A stretch of 64,000 nt of DNA from Copromyces sp. CBS 386.78 (taxonomy: Eukaryota > Ascomycota > Sordariomycetes > Sordariales > Sordariaceae). The stretch spans positions 496,001-560,000 of the forward strand of contig MU839084.1 of assembly GCA_030685235.1 (NCBI GenBank), in the 5' to 3' direction. Below the pieces are notes generated by a model. The model did not search any database. It was not told the DNA's origin and saw only the letters and a list, made by a program, of their open reading frames with translations. A program made the translations under genes and the position numbers. Below are positions 15,028 to 26,909 of this stretch, in pieces; the stretch's first letter is position 1, and every line of letters begins with the position of its first letter.

Positions 15028-16819
15028 ATGCGCAACCGAGCAAAGTCATCCGCACAGCAGCGGGGAGCGACTCACAGTACCTCCAACTTTGATCACACGA
15101 CGACGGCCGACCGACCCAAGAGCAGAAGCAACGACAACGTCAGCACACACATACACGCGGCCGCCACGGCTCCAGCGACTCCAAACGGCAACGGGCTCGT
15201 CCGTCGTCTGCCCTCTCAACTCCAGCAACAACAACATCAAATACCAGGGGCGCCAACGCCTCTTCCTCCCCCTCCTCCTCCTCCTCCTCCTCCGCCGCCG
15301 CCGCCCTACCATCTCCTCGACCATAGTCACCACCCCACCACCATCGAAGCCAATAGCGCCAATGTCCATGTCAACACCAACAATGCCTCCCACACAACAC
15401 CACCCAAACCAACAGCAGCAAATCCCACAACGGCGAACGTGGGAGCAGCGACACCGATCACGACCGATATGAACCACAACAGTAACAACCACAACAATAA
15501 GAACGTCGATAAACCTCCGATTCCGAATATGACAGCCCACTCCTCCCTCCTCCAACCCCGCGTCGCCGTCGCCCTAGGCGTGCCCAAGAAGTGGCACTTC
15601 CTCCTCTGGCTCTGTCGCCAGTCCTCCACCTTCCCAGCCATCTGGTGGGGTCTTCCGAGTGCGCTCCGGCTGCTGGCCATGCTTCACCTGATCGTTTTCG
15701 GCGGCAGTCCAACGACTTGGCAACATATTTTTGCGAGGGTGGTAGCTGCTGGTGTAGGCAGGGCTGGTGGTGGCGGTGGTGGGACATCGACAGGACCAGC
15801 CGGGGGTGGAGGAGATATGGGCTGTGGTATTGGTAGTAACGGTGGTGCCATGATGATGGGGAGTCGGGATTTCTTGTCGTCTGGTGCTGGTGCTGGTTCT
15901 ACCGGTGGTGGTAGTAGTACGTCTGGGGGGAAGGCCAACGGGAACTATAACTCCTACCCAGGAGCTTCTGCGACTGGCTTCTCCGATCTCTCGTTTGAGG
16001 CGAGGCTGCGGTTGACGGAGACGTTGTTGGCTATCGTGTGGGTGAGTGCTCACGAACCAGCACAAGGGAACTGTTGGACCGATCGCTGCATACAAGGAAA
16101 CCAGACAGTTAACTCTGCTCTACAATTAGTGCGGCGCATCAGCCTACCTCTCCTTCTTCTTTACAGATAGTCTCATGTCACGATGGTAAGCACATCATAC
16201 ATCTCCCATCTCCCCTTCTTACCTCTTCCTCCCTTCCCCTTCCATCCCCCCCTTTCCTTCCACTTTAGCCAACTCAGACCAGAACTAACTCCGGGGGGGG
16301 GGCNNNNNNNNNNCCATCCCCTCCCCCCCAAAAATTAAAATACCCAACCCCAAAACCAAAAACCCCCCCCCCCCCAAAAAAACAAAAAAAACACCCCCCC
16401 CCCCCCCCCCCCCCCCACCCTCTAGGCTTGTAAACTACACCCCGCAAGCGACCATCGTACGGCTCCTGACCATAACGACGCTAAACGCCTACCTGACGTC
16501 CCAAATTTTGTATTTGACGGCCGGCTCGCAAGACCCGCGACTGCTCCTGCCGGCATGGGTAGGCATCTCGGCAATGCTGACGCTGTTATATCATATCACG
16601 CAGCGCAAGATCAACATCCGCAAGGAGACGAGCATGTCGATCCGGGCGTTTTCCGTGGCCAGCTTCATCAGTATGGCGGCGTTGCTGGCGCAGGTACACT
16701 CCAACCGGACCGACTACCCACAGATTCCCCTGTGGACCTTTGTTACCAAGGTTTGGCAGGAGTTGGTAAAAGTTGCATTAAAGATAATGGACTACGGGAC
16801 TGTTGCTAGGGACTACTAG
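15028..16819 (+). CDS. eos1: Eos1-like N-glycosylation/ER membrane protein
   Basis: Exons are 15028-16041, 16130-16185 and 16426-16819, giving 487 aa. The first 170 residues are low complexity: Gln runs, a run of 14 prolines and an Asn/Thr-rich stretch. The conserved part starts HSSLLQPRVAVALGVPKKWH and continues through LSTFPAIWWG-like sequence (here SSTFPAIWWGLPSALRLLAM), matching the fungal Eos1 family of ER multi-pass proteins linked to N-glycosylation and oxidative stress tolerance. A Gly/Ser-rich insert follows (residues about 245-320). The next segments are hydrophobic: CGASAYLSFFFTDSLM, TIVRLLTITTLNAYL, PAWVGISAMLTLLYH and SVASFISMAALLAQ. Intron 2 (16186-16425) contains a run of Ns, so its length is unknown, but the exons on both sides join in frame. 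The start is the first in-frame ATG. Confidence 0.85.
16304..16313. other. Assembly gap (10 N) inside an intron
   Basis: Ten Ns interrupt the second intron of the Eos1-like gene. The flanks are implausible homopolymers: a G run just before, then C and A runs and a C run of about 22 bases up to 16416. They look like low-quality consensus around a collapsed repeat. The true intron length cannot be read. Confidence 0.95.
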
Positions 16820-17386
16820 ACGAGGTCTCGGTAGGATACGAAGGTGTAATTGCTGGGTGGTTGATATTGTTGGTTCTCTTCTTGGGTTTGGAATACATAC
16901 AGTCAAAGGCACAGTAGCAAGCATTGTACCGGCGTTTGGAGTCAGGACTTCAGAGAGGAGAAAAGCAGCATAACTCCATATGGAATGATATCACAAAGGA
17001 AATACGCACAAGTCATAGACAGTAAGTAAAGAGGTATCATGAAGTATTATTGAACTGTCAAAAGACCGCAACCACTGCGGCATGTTTTCATGACGCGCAG
17101 GCAATGTGTAGCCTTGCATTTCATTCAGTTGGACGCTTCCTGCGTATGACGACCCGAATAAAAGATCCGCCTCGCTAAGTATAAGTCCTCCAACTGCCAT
17201 CAGTCTACCAACCAAAGCAAGATAAAGCCGGTTAACCATCCTGGGGTATCATGTCTATGCGCCATAAGAGGGCCCGTAGGCGAAATGCGTCGCTTGACGG
17301 GGTTACGTCAGCGACCCCTTGCCACATGGGCGGCTCCCTGACCCGCGTATCTGTCGGCGGTGTCGGCGCGACGAGCATGTAAGGTT
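16820..17386. other. Convergent 3' intergenic region
   Basis: Region of 567 bp between the converging eos1-like and eIF1 genes. It contains their 3' untranslated regions; nothing else is supported. Confidence 0.6.
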
Positions 17387-18109
17387 TTAGAAACCGTGGA
17401 CCTTGATGGTCTTCGCATCGAGACCGAGGCCCTCGTCCTTGTTGGTAAGGAAATCCTTGATCTTGGCACGCTGATCGCCCTGGAGCTGGATCACGTCGCC
17501 CATCTTGGAGTCCTCATCGCCAATGATGGTGCCATTGCAGGCTGCAAGCAGGGTTAGTGATGGTCCAACATGGATAGAGATGGAGATGAAGGGGGCATCA
17601 AGCACGTACCGAATTCCTTCTTGACGACCTTTAGGATCTTCTTGGCATCAAACTTCTTGGGAATACCCTGGACGGTAGTCAAGGTCTTGCGTCCATTGCG
17701 CTCTGGAGGATAGTGTCAGCATATGGTGTATGACGACGACACATGTCATCTGGGATGACGGCGGGTGACACGTACGCTGAATGCGGATATGGATGTACTC
17801 CTGAGTTTGTTTGGTCTGTCCGGAGTCCTCCTCGTCGGCTTCGGCGAAGGGGTCTAAAGTATGTCGCGTTAGTATAGCTGCGCCTTGGTATACGAACAAA
17901 GGGGTGATAGATTCGAGTCGCGGTGTGGAAGGAGGGATGGGGGTCCACATCGGCCATGGCAGACATGACGTGGAGCATCACATCACTGAGCTGTGGTCGC
18001 GCCGTCTGGTGGCCGATGCAGAGAGGGGAGGAAGGCCGTGGGCGACCTGGGTGCGATTAGGTACGGTGAAATGTCACGTACCGTAGGTCTTGAGATTTTC
18101 GATTGACAT
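17387..18109 (-). CDS. sui1: Translation initiation factor eIF1 (SUI1)
   Basis: Exons (minus strand) are 18109-18082, 17853-17776, 17702-17610 and 17541-17387, giving 117 aa. The first coding exon is only 28 nt and its intron is 228 bp. The protein matches eIF1 throughout: N-terminus MSIENLKTYDPFAEADEED, then YIHIRIQQRNGRKTLTTVQG, the ACNGTI segment, IQLQGDQRAKI and the C-terminus KTIKVHGF. The IQQRNGRK motif is formed across a splice junction, which fixes that acceptor. eIF1 binds the 40S subunit near the P site and enforces start-codon selection during scanning. The gene is divergent from trm44. Confidence 0.97.
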
Positions 18110-19505
18110 AAACTCGAAGTTCGCGGGGTACCTGGGGAAAGGGTTCTGTTGATGGGCGGGGATGCAGCGACCGACGACTGTGGTAGTGTCTCGCTGAGAG
18201 GTGTTGGTAGGTTGAGAGGTTGTTGGGAGCCTGTCTCGAAGTTGCTTGGTCAAAAAAGTGCCGGCGGAGGCTACTTTTAAATGATAGATGGATGCGGGCG
18301 GTGAATGGATGCTGGAGTTGTTAATGGAGAAACGGGGAATTGAAAGAGGGAGATGGAAAGGGAAGAGGTTGAGGGGAAGAGATAGTGGAAATAGTGGGGC
18401 GTCGGGGCCCTCCCGGTCATAGCTCAGGCAACCAGGCATCAATTATTGTCCGCTGGGTAAGGCGGGCCACGAGTGGTCAAGGTACATCAGAAGTGACAGG
18501 CCATCGGTCATGTGAGGCACAGACCCCGACAATTGCTAATGCTATACTTGGATGGGACATCTGGCCCCTTGCATGGCACGAGTTGGTTCCATTCTTTTAT
18601 CCATTCTAAGGACTTGACGTTTGCACACTGCTTCGGATCGCACTGGACTTGGCACGTTTGCCAGCACATTCTAGGTAGAGGGCAAGGCCTCCATGTCGTT
18701 TCTTTACTCACCCTCGTTGGCTGCTTGCGGAGCTCGATTTGAAATGCAAAGCCCGTTCCATGAAATGTCCATTGCCTCGCAGCAGGTGCGATTGATAGTG
18801 GTAGGCCGGGTGTACATGCCAAGTCACCCCACCTCGGCCACGAGCATCGCGTCACACGAGACTCCCTGATAACTCGATTCCGGTGCAGGTTCGTGCTACA
18901 AGGACACATTGTAGCGACTTCCGGCGCTTTGCATTCATCCATCGTTCCCCATGGTTCTCAACCCCAGCGGCAGCCCATCGCGACCGCCCTGACTTCTAGG
19001 GATCAACGCCAACACCCGCGCCACCTGGGCTAGTTTCCCGGCTCTTGCCAACGATGAACCAGCCAAGTGGAACCTGCCCGCGGCTGCCATTGTGAACAGC
19101 TTCACCCATTTATCAGGTACCTACAGTAGCTTAATAATGATGTGAGGCTGGCTGACAGGGCCTGGCCGGCAGGCTGGGTAGGTAGTAGGTAGTGTAGACG
19201 GAATACGTACGTCAGTTGTAGGGTAGATTTCCCCTGTTGCCCCTGGGCGTGGATTCCAGGTGGCGGACGGGGAAACTGCGGGGGACCCCAGTCGCCTGTA
19301 TCGCCTCGACGAGACCGCCTTGTCAAAATCATTTTTTGCCTCCATTTTCCACCCTAGTTCTAGAGGTACCATCGGCTTCTCCGCGCCTTTCTTCTCCAGC
19401 CCATTCTGGACCCAGGCACTGTAGTGTAGTCACACCCGACCGTCACTGGCAGGAACCCCAACCCAACATCCTCCGGGCCAACTCTACCGACAAGTACCTC
19501 GACAT
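18110..19505. other. Divergent intergenic region (sui1 / trm44)
   Basis: About 1.4 kb that must hold the promoters and leaders of both genes. The 300 bp next to sui1 are purine-rich on the plus strand and so pyrimidine-rich in its leader, common for fungal translation genes. No other gene was supported. Confidence 0.55.
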
Positions 19506-21023
19506 ATGCCTCGTTATGCCCCGGAAGAGCTGGCAGCCGATGCCGTCCCGGTCGTTCGGCAGGAGACCACTGGTGATGCGGAACTAGACTGGCGACCTCT
19601 CTTTCGCCATGGGTGCACCTTCAACCCAGTCATGTTTCAAGATGTCATGCTCAACTTGATCAAGAACCCAAACATCAACTCGTCCTGGCTCTTCCGCGCC
19701 GATATTCTCCATGACTCAAAGAAGAACACCAAGCACGGCTTGGAGAACCCTCCGTCTGAGCTGGGAGGCGTGCCCGACATCCCATCCTTCGACGGCTTTG
19801 GGCTTAGCCGATATATGATCCGCCGGCTCGTTCCTCGGAGCACCATGAGGGACAAAGCTATGGATCAGACATGTCTCATTTATCAGAGTGAGGGTACTGA
19901 TTCCGAGAGCGGTCTGCAGAGGCATCTGGTTGTCTATCTCCCCCACGTCTCCTCAAAGGCCGAGATGCCTTTCTATCACCCTACAGTCCGAGGCATAGCC
20001 TTTCATCATGAGTGGTCCCCCACAGAGACGCGTGGATCTGTGTCTCTCTCCTATCTCTACTTTGAAGAGGGCGAGCGTCCCGAGAAACTCACGAGAACCG
20101 CCCTTCACTTGCTTCAAGCCGTATATAAACATGGACAAGGCAGAGCTGACGGCTATCAGAAACGGGTGCACCATGATCTCTTAGTCCCGCAGGCCCGTGT
20201 GCAAAACACATACACGGCTCTGAAGCAGAAATACGCCCGCACTCTGATCGGGTCATGGGTCGAAAGCACCGATCCTACTAAGCATGTTTTTGAAGACCTC
20301 TGCATCGCCGCCTTTCTCATCGAGCTGTGGACCGACATGTACAAACAGAGTCCTTTCCCTGGGTTCGTTGATATCGGCTGCGGTAACGGGCTCTTGGTCT
20401 ATATATTGAATCTGGAAGGGTTCAAGGGCTGGGGTTTCGATGCCAGGTCACGCAAATCATGGGCAACATACAGCACCCGTCTAGAAACCCCTATAGGCGC
20501 TCAGGAGTCCTTACAGCATCTAGTCTTGCTACCACCGCCTGTCAGCAGGGACGGCATTGCGGAGATCTCAAGTGAGGATTTCCGGGAAGACCTCGTCCAT
20601 GACGGCCGGTTTCCTAAGGGCACCTTTATCATCTCCAACCATGCCGATGAGTTGACGCCCTGGACACCCATTCTGGCCGCTATATCAGACTGCCCCTTTA
20701 TCATGATTCCTTGCTGCAGCCACGACCTCACTGGAGCGAGATTTCGTGCGCCAGCGCCCAAAGACAAGAAGAAGGCGAACTCCGCATACTCATCTCTTGT
20801 ATCATGGGTTGCGCAGATCACTGCGGATTGCGGCTGGGTAGCCGAACAGGAGATGCTTAGAATCCCTAGCACGCGCAATACGGCGATAGTTGGGCGCAAG
20901 CGGCAGGGCAACGTGTCGGCCGTTGATATTGGAGTCATTGTGGATCGATACGGGGGCACCGCTGGCTACCTGGAGACAGTAGTGAAGCTGGTGAAGTCTA
21001 CCAATCTAGATGAGAAGCACTGA
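19506..21023 (+). CDS. trm44: tRNA (uracil-2'-O)-methyltransferase Trm44
   Basis: Uninterrupted frame of 505 aa. Trm44 uses S-adenosylmethionine to methylate the 2'-OH of U44 in tRNA(Ser). The SAM-binding motif is FVDIGCGNGLLVYIL, with the Asp at residue 289. It is followed by GWGFDARSRKSW, which holds the acidic residue expected at the end of strand 2. Downstream are SNHADELTPWTPILAA and a hydrophobic segment with paired cysteines (FIMIPCCSHDLTG), both characteristic of this family. The N-terminal half contains the family segment GLSRYMIRRLVPR. Length is in the usual range. It ends 33 bp from the stop of the convergent dioxygenase gene, so the two transcripts probably overlap at their 3' ends. 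Confidence 0.93.
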   Translation: MPRYAPEELAADAVPVVRQETTGDAELDWRPLFRHGCTFNPVMFQDVMLNLIKNPNINSSWLFRADILHDSKKNTKHGLENPPSELGGVPDIPSFDGFGLSRYMIRRLVPRSTMRDKAMDQTCLIYQSEGTDSESGLQRHLVVYLPHVSSKAEMPFYHPTVRGIAFHHEWSPTETRGSVSLSYLYFEEGERPEKLTRTALHLLQAVYKHGQGRADGYQKRVHHDLLVPQARVQNTYTALKQKYARTLIGSWVESTDPTKHVFEDLCIAAFLIELWTDMYKQSPFPGFVDIGCGNGLLVYILNLEGFKGWGFDARSRKSWATYSTRLETPIGAQESLQHLVLLPPPVSRDGIAEISSEDFREDLVHDGRFPKGTFIISNHADELTPWTPILAAISDCPFIMIPCCSHDLTGARFRAPAPKDKKKANSAYSSLVSWVAQITADCGWVAEQEMLRIPSTRNTAIVGRKRQGNVSAVDIGVIVDRYGGTAGYLETVVKLVKSTNLDEKH

Positions 21024-21056
21024 TAGGGAGGGGTCGGAGGCTTTGATTGCTAGGCT

Positions 21057-22366
21057 TCAGTCAAGCTCAGGGACAGGTAAGTGGTCTACCAGCTTCATTC
21101 TCAAGCCCAGCTTTTCCAACTCTTCGACAGCCAGCCGGTCTCTTAGTTGCTCGGTCTCCTGCTGGGTGGACAGCACAAAGTCGTGCTTCAGAAGCCAGCT
21201 CCCCTCCTTCACGCCGTATTGTTCTGCCATGGCCTTGTCCACCTTCCCCAGCTCGACCACCAAGCTCTTCTTCACACCAAACACAGCGTCTGATGATTCG
21301 TAAGGGTCACCCTTCAGATATAAGGCGCTGAAGCCAGATATACGCATTAGCAGGAGGAAGGCTGAGGAGAGACGGGGGGCAAAAGCGAAAAATATACTTA
21401 CGTGACAAGCGGATCCCACCCATTCTTTTCAAACTTGAAATGCACATGCGCCGGCCTCCACGGGTGGCGATTCAGCCTCTCCAGCAACTTGCCCACCGGC
21501 CCGTCGTGAGGGATCGGGTAGCTGACGGGCTTGATGCCCTTGAACCAAAACCTGCCCTCATCATCGCTCTTCATGACACACCGCTCGCTCGGCGCGTCCC
21601 GGTCGGCGTGCTGCACATCGTAGTGGCCCGAGCTGTCCGTCTCCCAGATGTCGATGGTCACGCCGGGAAGCGGGTTGCCCTTGAGGTCCTTGACCGTGCA
21701 GACGGCTAGCATCGGCTCGCCCTCCGGATCCGAGGTCATGCTGCTGCCGTTGGGGAGGACGGGCGCGTCGTGCGTATGGAAGGGGCCGAGAACGGAACCC
21801 TCGGTGCCGCCTGGGGGTGTCGGGTGGTTGATGTTGTCGACGAGGAGGGAGAGGCCGAGGACGTCGGAGAGGAGGATGAATTCCTGGTGTTTCGTTCATT
21901 AGCATCGTCGTCTGATTTGGCATTTCGACCCATAGCTAAAAGTGATCTCTTCGCCTCCTGGGTTCACGATACTCCTCTCCCCTTCGCAACACTACTCTCT
22001 CCCTTCCGCCAGATGTAAAAACAACTCATAGGAACCCCCCAGTTTCATAACATTTGTAGTAAAAAGAAGGAAGCAAAAACAGCAGTGAATTCGGGAAATG
22101 GGCAGCAAACTTACATTCCTCACATCGCTGCATATCTTGCCGCAGCTAATAAGAAACAGGAGAGCAGCCATCCACTCATCCGAGCTCAACCGGGTCTCGC
22201 GCGCAAAGTCGTGCAGGTGCGTGACCAGCCGCGCCATCAGGTACTTGAGTCGCGCATCGGACGCCTGCGAGTTGATCCGGATCGTGTTGGGCGTGATGTT
22301 GTCGATGGTTAGGTCGAGGAGTGGGGGGAGGTTGGCGGCCGGGTTGGTGTTGGTGTTATCTGCCAT
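21057..22366 (-). CDS. Intradiol ring-cleavage dioxygenase (catechol/hydroxyquinol 1,2-dioxygenase)
   Basis: Exons (minus strand) are 22366-22115, 21883-21402 and 21327-21057, giving 334 aa. The enzyme splits catechol-type rings between the hydroxyls using non-haem Fe(III). All four iron ligands are visible: Tyr172 (SGHYDVQ), Tyr206 (VSYPIPHDGPVG), His230 and His232 (WRPAHVHFKF). The N-terminal helical dimerisation region (about residues 10-100) is present, with RNEFILLSDVLG formed across the first splice junction. GTEGSVLGPFH is also family-typical. Whether the substrate is catechol or hydroxyquinol cannot be settled by eye. No other catabolic gene lies nearby, so it is not part of a visible cluster. 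No signal peptide, so probably cytosolic. Confidence 0.92.
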
Positions 22367-23902
22367 CGTGTCTTTCTTTTCGCGTTTCCTTCTTGTGATG
22401 GTTTCGGCGTTTGGTTGTTTTGTGGAAGGGTGGTTCTGTTCGATGTTGAGAGGCGAGAAGATGTCACGTTGGATGTCGATTGTTGGTTGGACTTGAGGCC
22501 AGAGGAGGACGCAAGAAGTAAGAGAAACAGAAGAATCAAAGGTGAGAAAGTGACAAATGAACAGTTCGGATTGGGTCCTTAAGAGGGATCAATTCTTCAC
22601 CGAACTCACCCCAGTTTAGCCCTTGCTCACTCAGTGTCGGGTATATATAAACTGGCGGTTGAACAGACGTGACGCAATCACGGGGTATTTTCTTTTTGCC
22701 GCTACGTAACAACTTGACTATCCACGTCCTTCCACGTATGTTATGCACCCTTTTAACTCTAGTTTCAGCCAGTTACCACGATGCTATACCTAAACGAGAG
22801 CGACAAATCTCACCGCTGGTACCGTCTGAACGGAGATGCGTTAGACTGATCTGACTATGTTCCAACAAATCACTTATAAAGCAGTTACCAAGCGGCGTAG
22901 CGGTTCCGTTCGATAGCTCTTGGCTAGGGGCCGCTGGTCGGTACATCTATCTTCCTTGCACCGTAGATTGTTTCCAGTAATTTCGGCGAGACATATCAAG
23001 AGTTGTTTCTAATAAAGACATTTGATCACAGTAAACAAATGTTTCTGGTCTCTAGATTCCCTAGGCAAGGTTCAGTTTCAAAGACCCTCTCACTGTTGAA
23101 GTTATTTGCCCCTCTATACTACATATGTACTGGGCACTTAGACCACTACCCCGTGGGGCTTAATCCGCTGAACCCCTCTATTTGATAGCCGAACCAAACA
23201 GGGGTGATGATGCGGGGATGGCAAGGAGGGGAATGCCTTCAACGTGGACCGAATTTGGGGCAGGGCGGGCGGCGGCTCGGGAGTTGGAAGCGTGGGGTGC
23301 CGCATGCATGCACAAGATCTTGATCGTTTTATTTCAGGGACCACTTTCTTCCTTCGTTCATTGTTTCACCGTTCAGTCTCATATCACACCGGGACCGCTA
23401 CAATTATCCAAAACCATGGAAGCCAAGTATTGCGCTCAAAGCAGGCATGAACATGAACTTCCCTTCATTACAGCTTTCACCACATCCCCCTTCTCTTCTC
23501 TATCTGAATCAGAAGAACACCAAAGATATTGGCTATTACACTAAAAAGTAGATACTGTATGTGAGATATATTGACCCATCAAGTCTATGATCTTCAAAAG
23601 TTCTTCTCTGTCTTCGTTTGACACCTTAAACATCTATGTCCTGCCTGCTCTCTCTAGGTATGGTCGTTAAAAGTTACTGAACGAGTGTAAGAAATATGAT
23701 AGCCTGCCCTCCACAACGCCGCCCTTATGCAAGTGCAAGCTATGCAAAAAGATATCGAAAAAGAAAAATAAGAGAACCTCCTGATGTGCTCAGCATCAGA
23801 TGGTGATTGTATGGTACGTCACATACCACATCCATATAAAGGACAGTCATGACCCTTCAAACATCCATCCGTACCGTCTAACCGTCAAAAAGCAAAAATT
23901 CA
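22367..23902. other. Intergenic region
   Basis: About 1.5 kb upstream of the dioxygenase and downstream of the Flc-like gene. A TATATAA-like stretch lies at about 22640-22650, about 275 bp upstream of the dioxygenase ATG, but it cannot be tied to a promoter. No gene was recognised. Confidence 0.5.
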
Positions 23903-26900
23903 TCAACAAGGATGGACACTATGCCTCTTGCTAGCAGCACTGCTCTTGCCAGTCCAGATCTCCGCCGACGGCTGCGGAGTTGAGTATCTCCTCTGCGCCG
24001 CGTACTTGGCCAGCGTATCCTTGCTGGGCGTCGACAATCCCGTCGCCGGCGAGAACGTGCTGGAAGCCCCGGATGGAACGCTGCTGATCGGCCTCAAGCT
24101 GCTGCTACGGTTCAGACCGCTATGGCTGCTCAGCCGGTTATTGGACACACAGCTCTCCGGACGGTCGGTGAACTTGGCGTCCAGGTGCCCGTTGAGCGAC
24201 GAGCGCGAGCTGCGGTAGGCGCGAGAGTTGCGCGGCACGCTGCCTGTGCTGTACCGAGCGGTCGTGCAGGCGCTGACTGAGCGGCTACCTGGGTGGGAGG
24301 AGGAGGGCGCGTGGAGCGCGGGCCCGGGCGGCGCGGGCATATCGAGCGAGGTGGTGCTTTCGATCGGACTTTCGGGGATTTCCTCCAGGACGGGGAGGGT
24401 GTCTTCTGATTCACCGATGCTTGCATCCTCGTCTGATGTTGAGATCCGGATGTCCTTGTACGACTCCAGTCCTGCCATGTCTGCTTCCTCGTCCACGATC
24501 TTGGACATGCGCCACACTTGGGCCACTTCGAACGAGGGTTCTACAGGCCCTGCTGGTTCCTGTTCCTTCTCTGGCTTCGCCTGCGGCATGTCTGGTGCTC
24601 TCCTTTCCATGTTTCCGAAGAATCGGACGCGGGCCCATTCCAGCTCGTCGAAGAACCTCTCCTTGTTCCGCGAGAGCGACATCCATGTTGAGATGATACC
24701 GAGACCAACGAGGATCACCAAAGCGACGACCGTGAAACCTTGGATGACGATGATGATGATGCCGAGCGCAGTGACGATGATCCTGTTCAGTGCAAACTCC
24801 GGGAGAAAAGCGATGGAAAGGCCTGTCGTGAAGATCTTGCAGATGCTTAGGATCCAAATACCCATGGCGGTGTTGCGAGCTCCTTCGAAGGGGTTGATGA
24901 TGACCATGATGGCGAACGAAACGATGTCGAGCACCAGCAGGCCGTAGATCTGCGCATAGACATTTTGAGCACCGCCTCCGATGAAGGCTGCACGAGCGAA
25001 CAGGTAGGGCACGTAGAACGCGGTAAACCACCATCTTGTGCGCCTGTATCTCGCGGTCATCCAACCCCATGACTTGACGAAAGCTTGGTCTTCGTGAACG
25101 GTCGGGCGGTCAGGGTCATCGTCGACATGGCGAATACGGAAGAGCGAGATGGTAAATACCGGCTGGACCTCCAGCTCGTTCTCTTTCGCGGTTCTGGCCC
25201 AGGTCGGAGTCAGTCCGGGGAGACAGCCAAGCATCTTTCCTCGGTGGAAGATAAGCTCTTCGGTTCCACACTCAAATCTGCCGGACTTGGTGCGGGAGTG
25301 AATTCCCAGAGCGACCAGAACCGTAACGCCGATCAGGAAAACCGCGAAAGATACTCCAGCAATGACAGTTGCATCGCCTGAGCCGCCGTATGTGAACTGG
25401 TACATCGTGAGGGTCATGACGGCGAAGAAGGAGACGAGGAACGTTCGCTGTAGGGCCAAAACCGTGAATCCAATCCAGTGGCTGCGGAAGTAAGGCAGGC
25501 TTTCTGCGTTCATCATCTTTGTGAGCGCAAGAAGCTCGAGGAAACCCTTGAGGGCCACGACAGCAACGCCCGCTAAGACGATCGCGATCATGATCCATGT
25601 GAGTCCCACAAGAACGGCGTTGGCGGCGGGAATTTTGACCATGGAGAGCGTTCCAGAGAATCCAAACCAAGACCCTGGGATAGGCAAGCCAAGTTGAACA
25701 GGGTCTCCAGCCCAGTTGTAATCGTAGGGATTGCTGGAATTGTAAGCGTGCCTCTTCACAAGTGTCTCCGCCGCCTTCTCAGCGGCCTTTCCGTAGATCT
25801 GAGAGATCAAGCCCCCGCTGGTATTGAGAACTGCGGAGCCAGCGCTTCCAACTTGACTGGAGTTACCTTGAAATCCCACAAACGAATCGACAGAGTTCAC
25901 GAATTTCGTGGTGTAGATCATGCCAGCAGACCAAGCAAAGTTGCTCCACCATGCTGTTAGGACGGAGGGCCAGTCGAGAGAGAGGGCGCCCGAAAAGAAG
26001 ATGGCCTGGAAGGTTTCCAAGACGATGAAGACGGAGAAGGAGTGGGCGTAGTGCATCCTCATGTGAGTAACGCTCACGCCATACGCGGCTGTCGCGAACG
26101 AGGCGATGATGGCTAGAATCGTGGTTGCGCCTAGAGCCGAAGCGACTGCCTCGGGATGAGAGAAACTGTTCCCGTTCCTCATGACCGCTTGGAAACATCC
26201 TATTTCCGTCATACTTGCGTTCGAAAATATCCGTAGCTTCAGGGTGCCTTCGAAGTCGGGAATCGCGTAGGCGATGTCCGGGATGCCACTTACGTCTCGG
26301 GGCGCGACTGGGATCATGATATAGGCGCCTACCGGTTTGCTGGCAACAAGGGGGCAAAGACTGGCAAACTTGAATGAGTGGAAGGGCTTGCAGAAGGTTC
26401 GGCGGGCTATAATCTTACCTGCTGATCATGGCGTTACATGGGTTGAAGGTCATGGAGAGTCTGTTTTCGCCATCTATGGCACGATGTCAGCTATGAGAAT
26501 ATGGGTAAGGGAACTACATTTGAGCCTTACACGCATCAACGGAAACATACACTATGAGATCAGTTAGCATGACTAGAACCAGAATCTTTCCGTGGGGACC
26601 TTGCTCACTCATTGTTGACTCGTTTCTGATGTTGCTTGTCGCGTCTAGATGGAGAACAATGGTCATATTGTCGGCAAAATATGCGCCATCGAACTTGGTG
26701 ACATTGAACAGACTCTCGCCGCCTAAGCAGTCTCCAAAATCACCGGTATAGAGTGCCGGCCTGCGGTCGACAGCCAGCTGCCGTGTTTCTCCATCTGTAC
26801 CAGTGCCATAGACATATGCTTTCTCTTTGGTCTGATCAGCTGCAGAGGGGAGGACAACAATCCCGAGCAAGAGGAAAAGGAGGGCGAATATTCGACGGCT

Positions 26901-26909
26901 TGGTGCCAT
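23903..26909 (-). CDS. TRP-like/flavin carrier (Flc) family membrane protein
   Basis: Exons (minus strand) are 26909-26609, 26551-26531, 26473-26419 and 26360-23903, giving 944 aa. Exon 2 is a 21-nt microexon; with it the N-terminal domain reads ESTMMYVSVDAYGENR as expected for the family. A signal peptide is clear (FALLFLLLGIVVLPSA). Residues about 25-195 form the lumenal ML-like TRP_N domain. It contains NPCNAM, SSLCPL and SGIPDIAYAIPDFEG, plus the cysteine of MTEIGC. About nine hydrophobic segments of the TRP-like domain follow. The last 270 residues are a cytosolic Ser/Pro-rich tail. Yeast Flc proteins sit in the ER or vacuole and affect FAD import, wall integrity and calcium; relatives are called TRP-like channels. 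The exact substrate is unknown. Confidence 0.9.
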
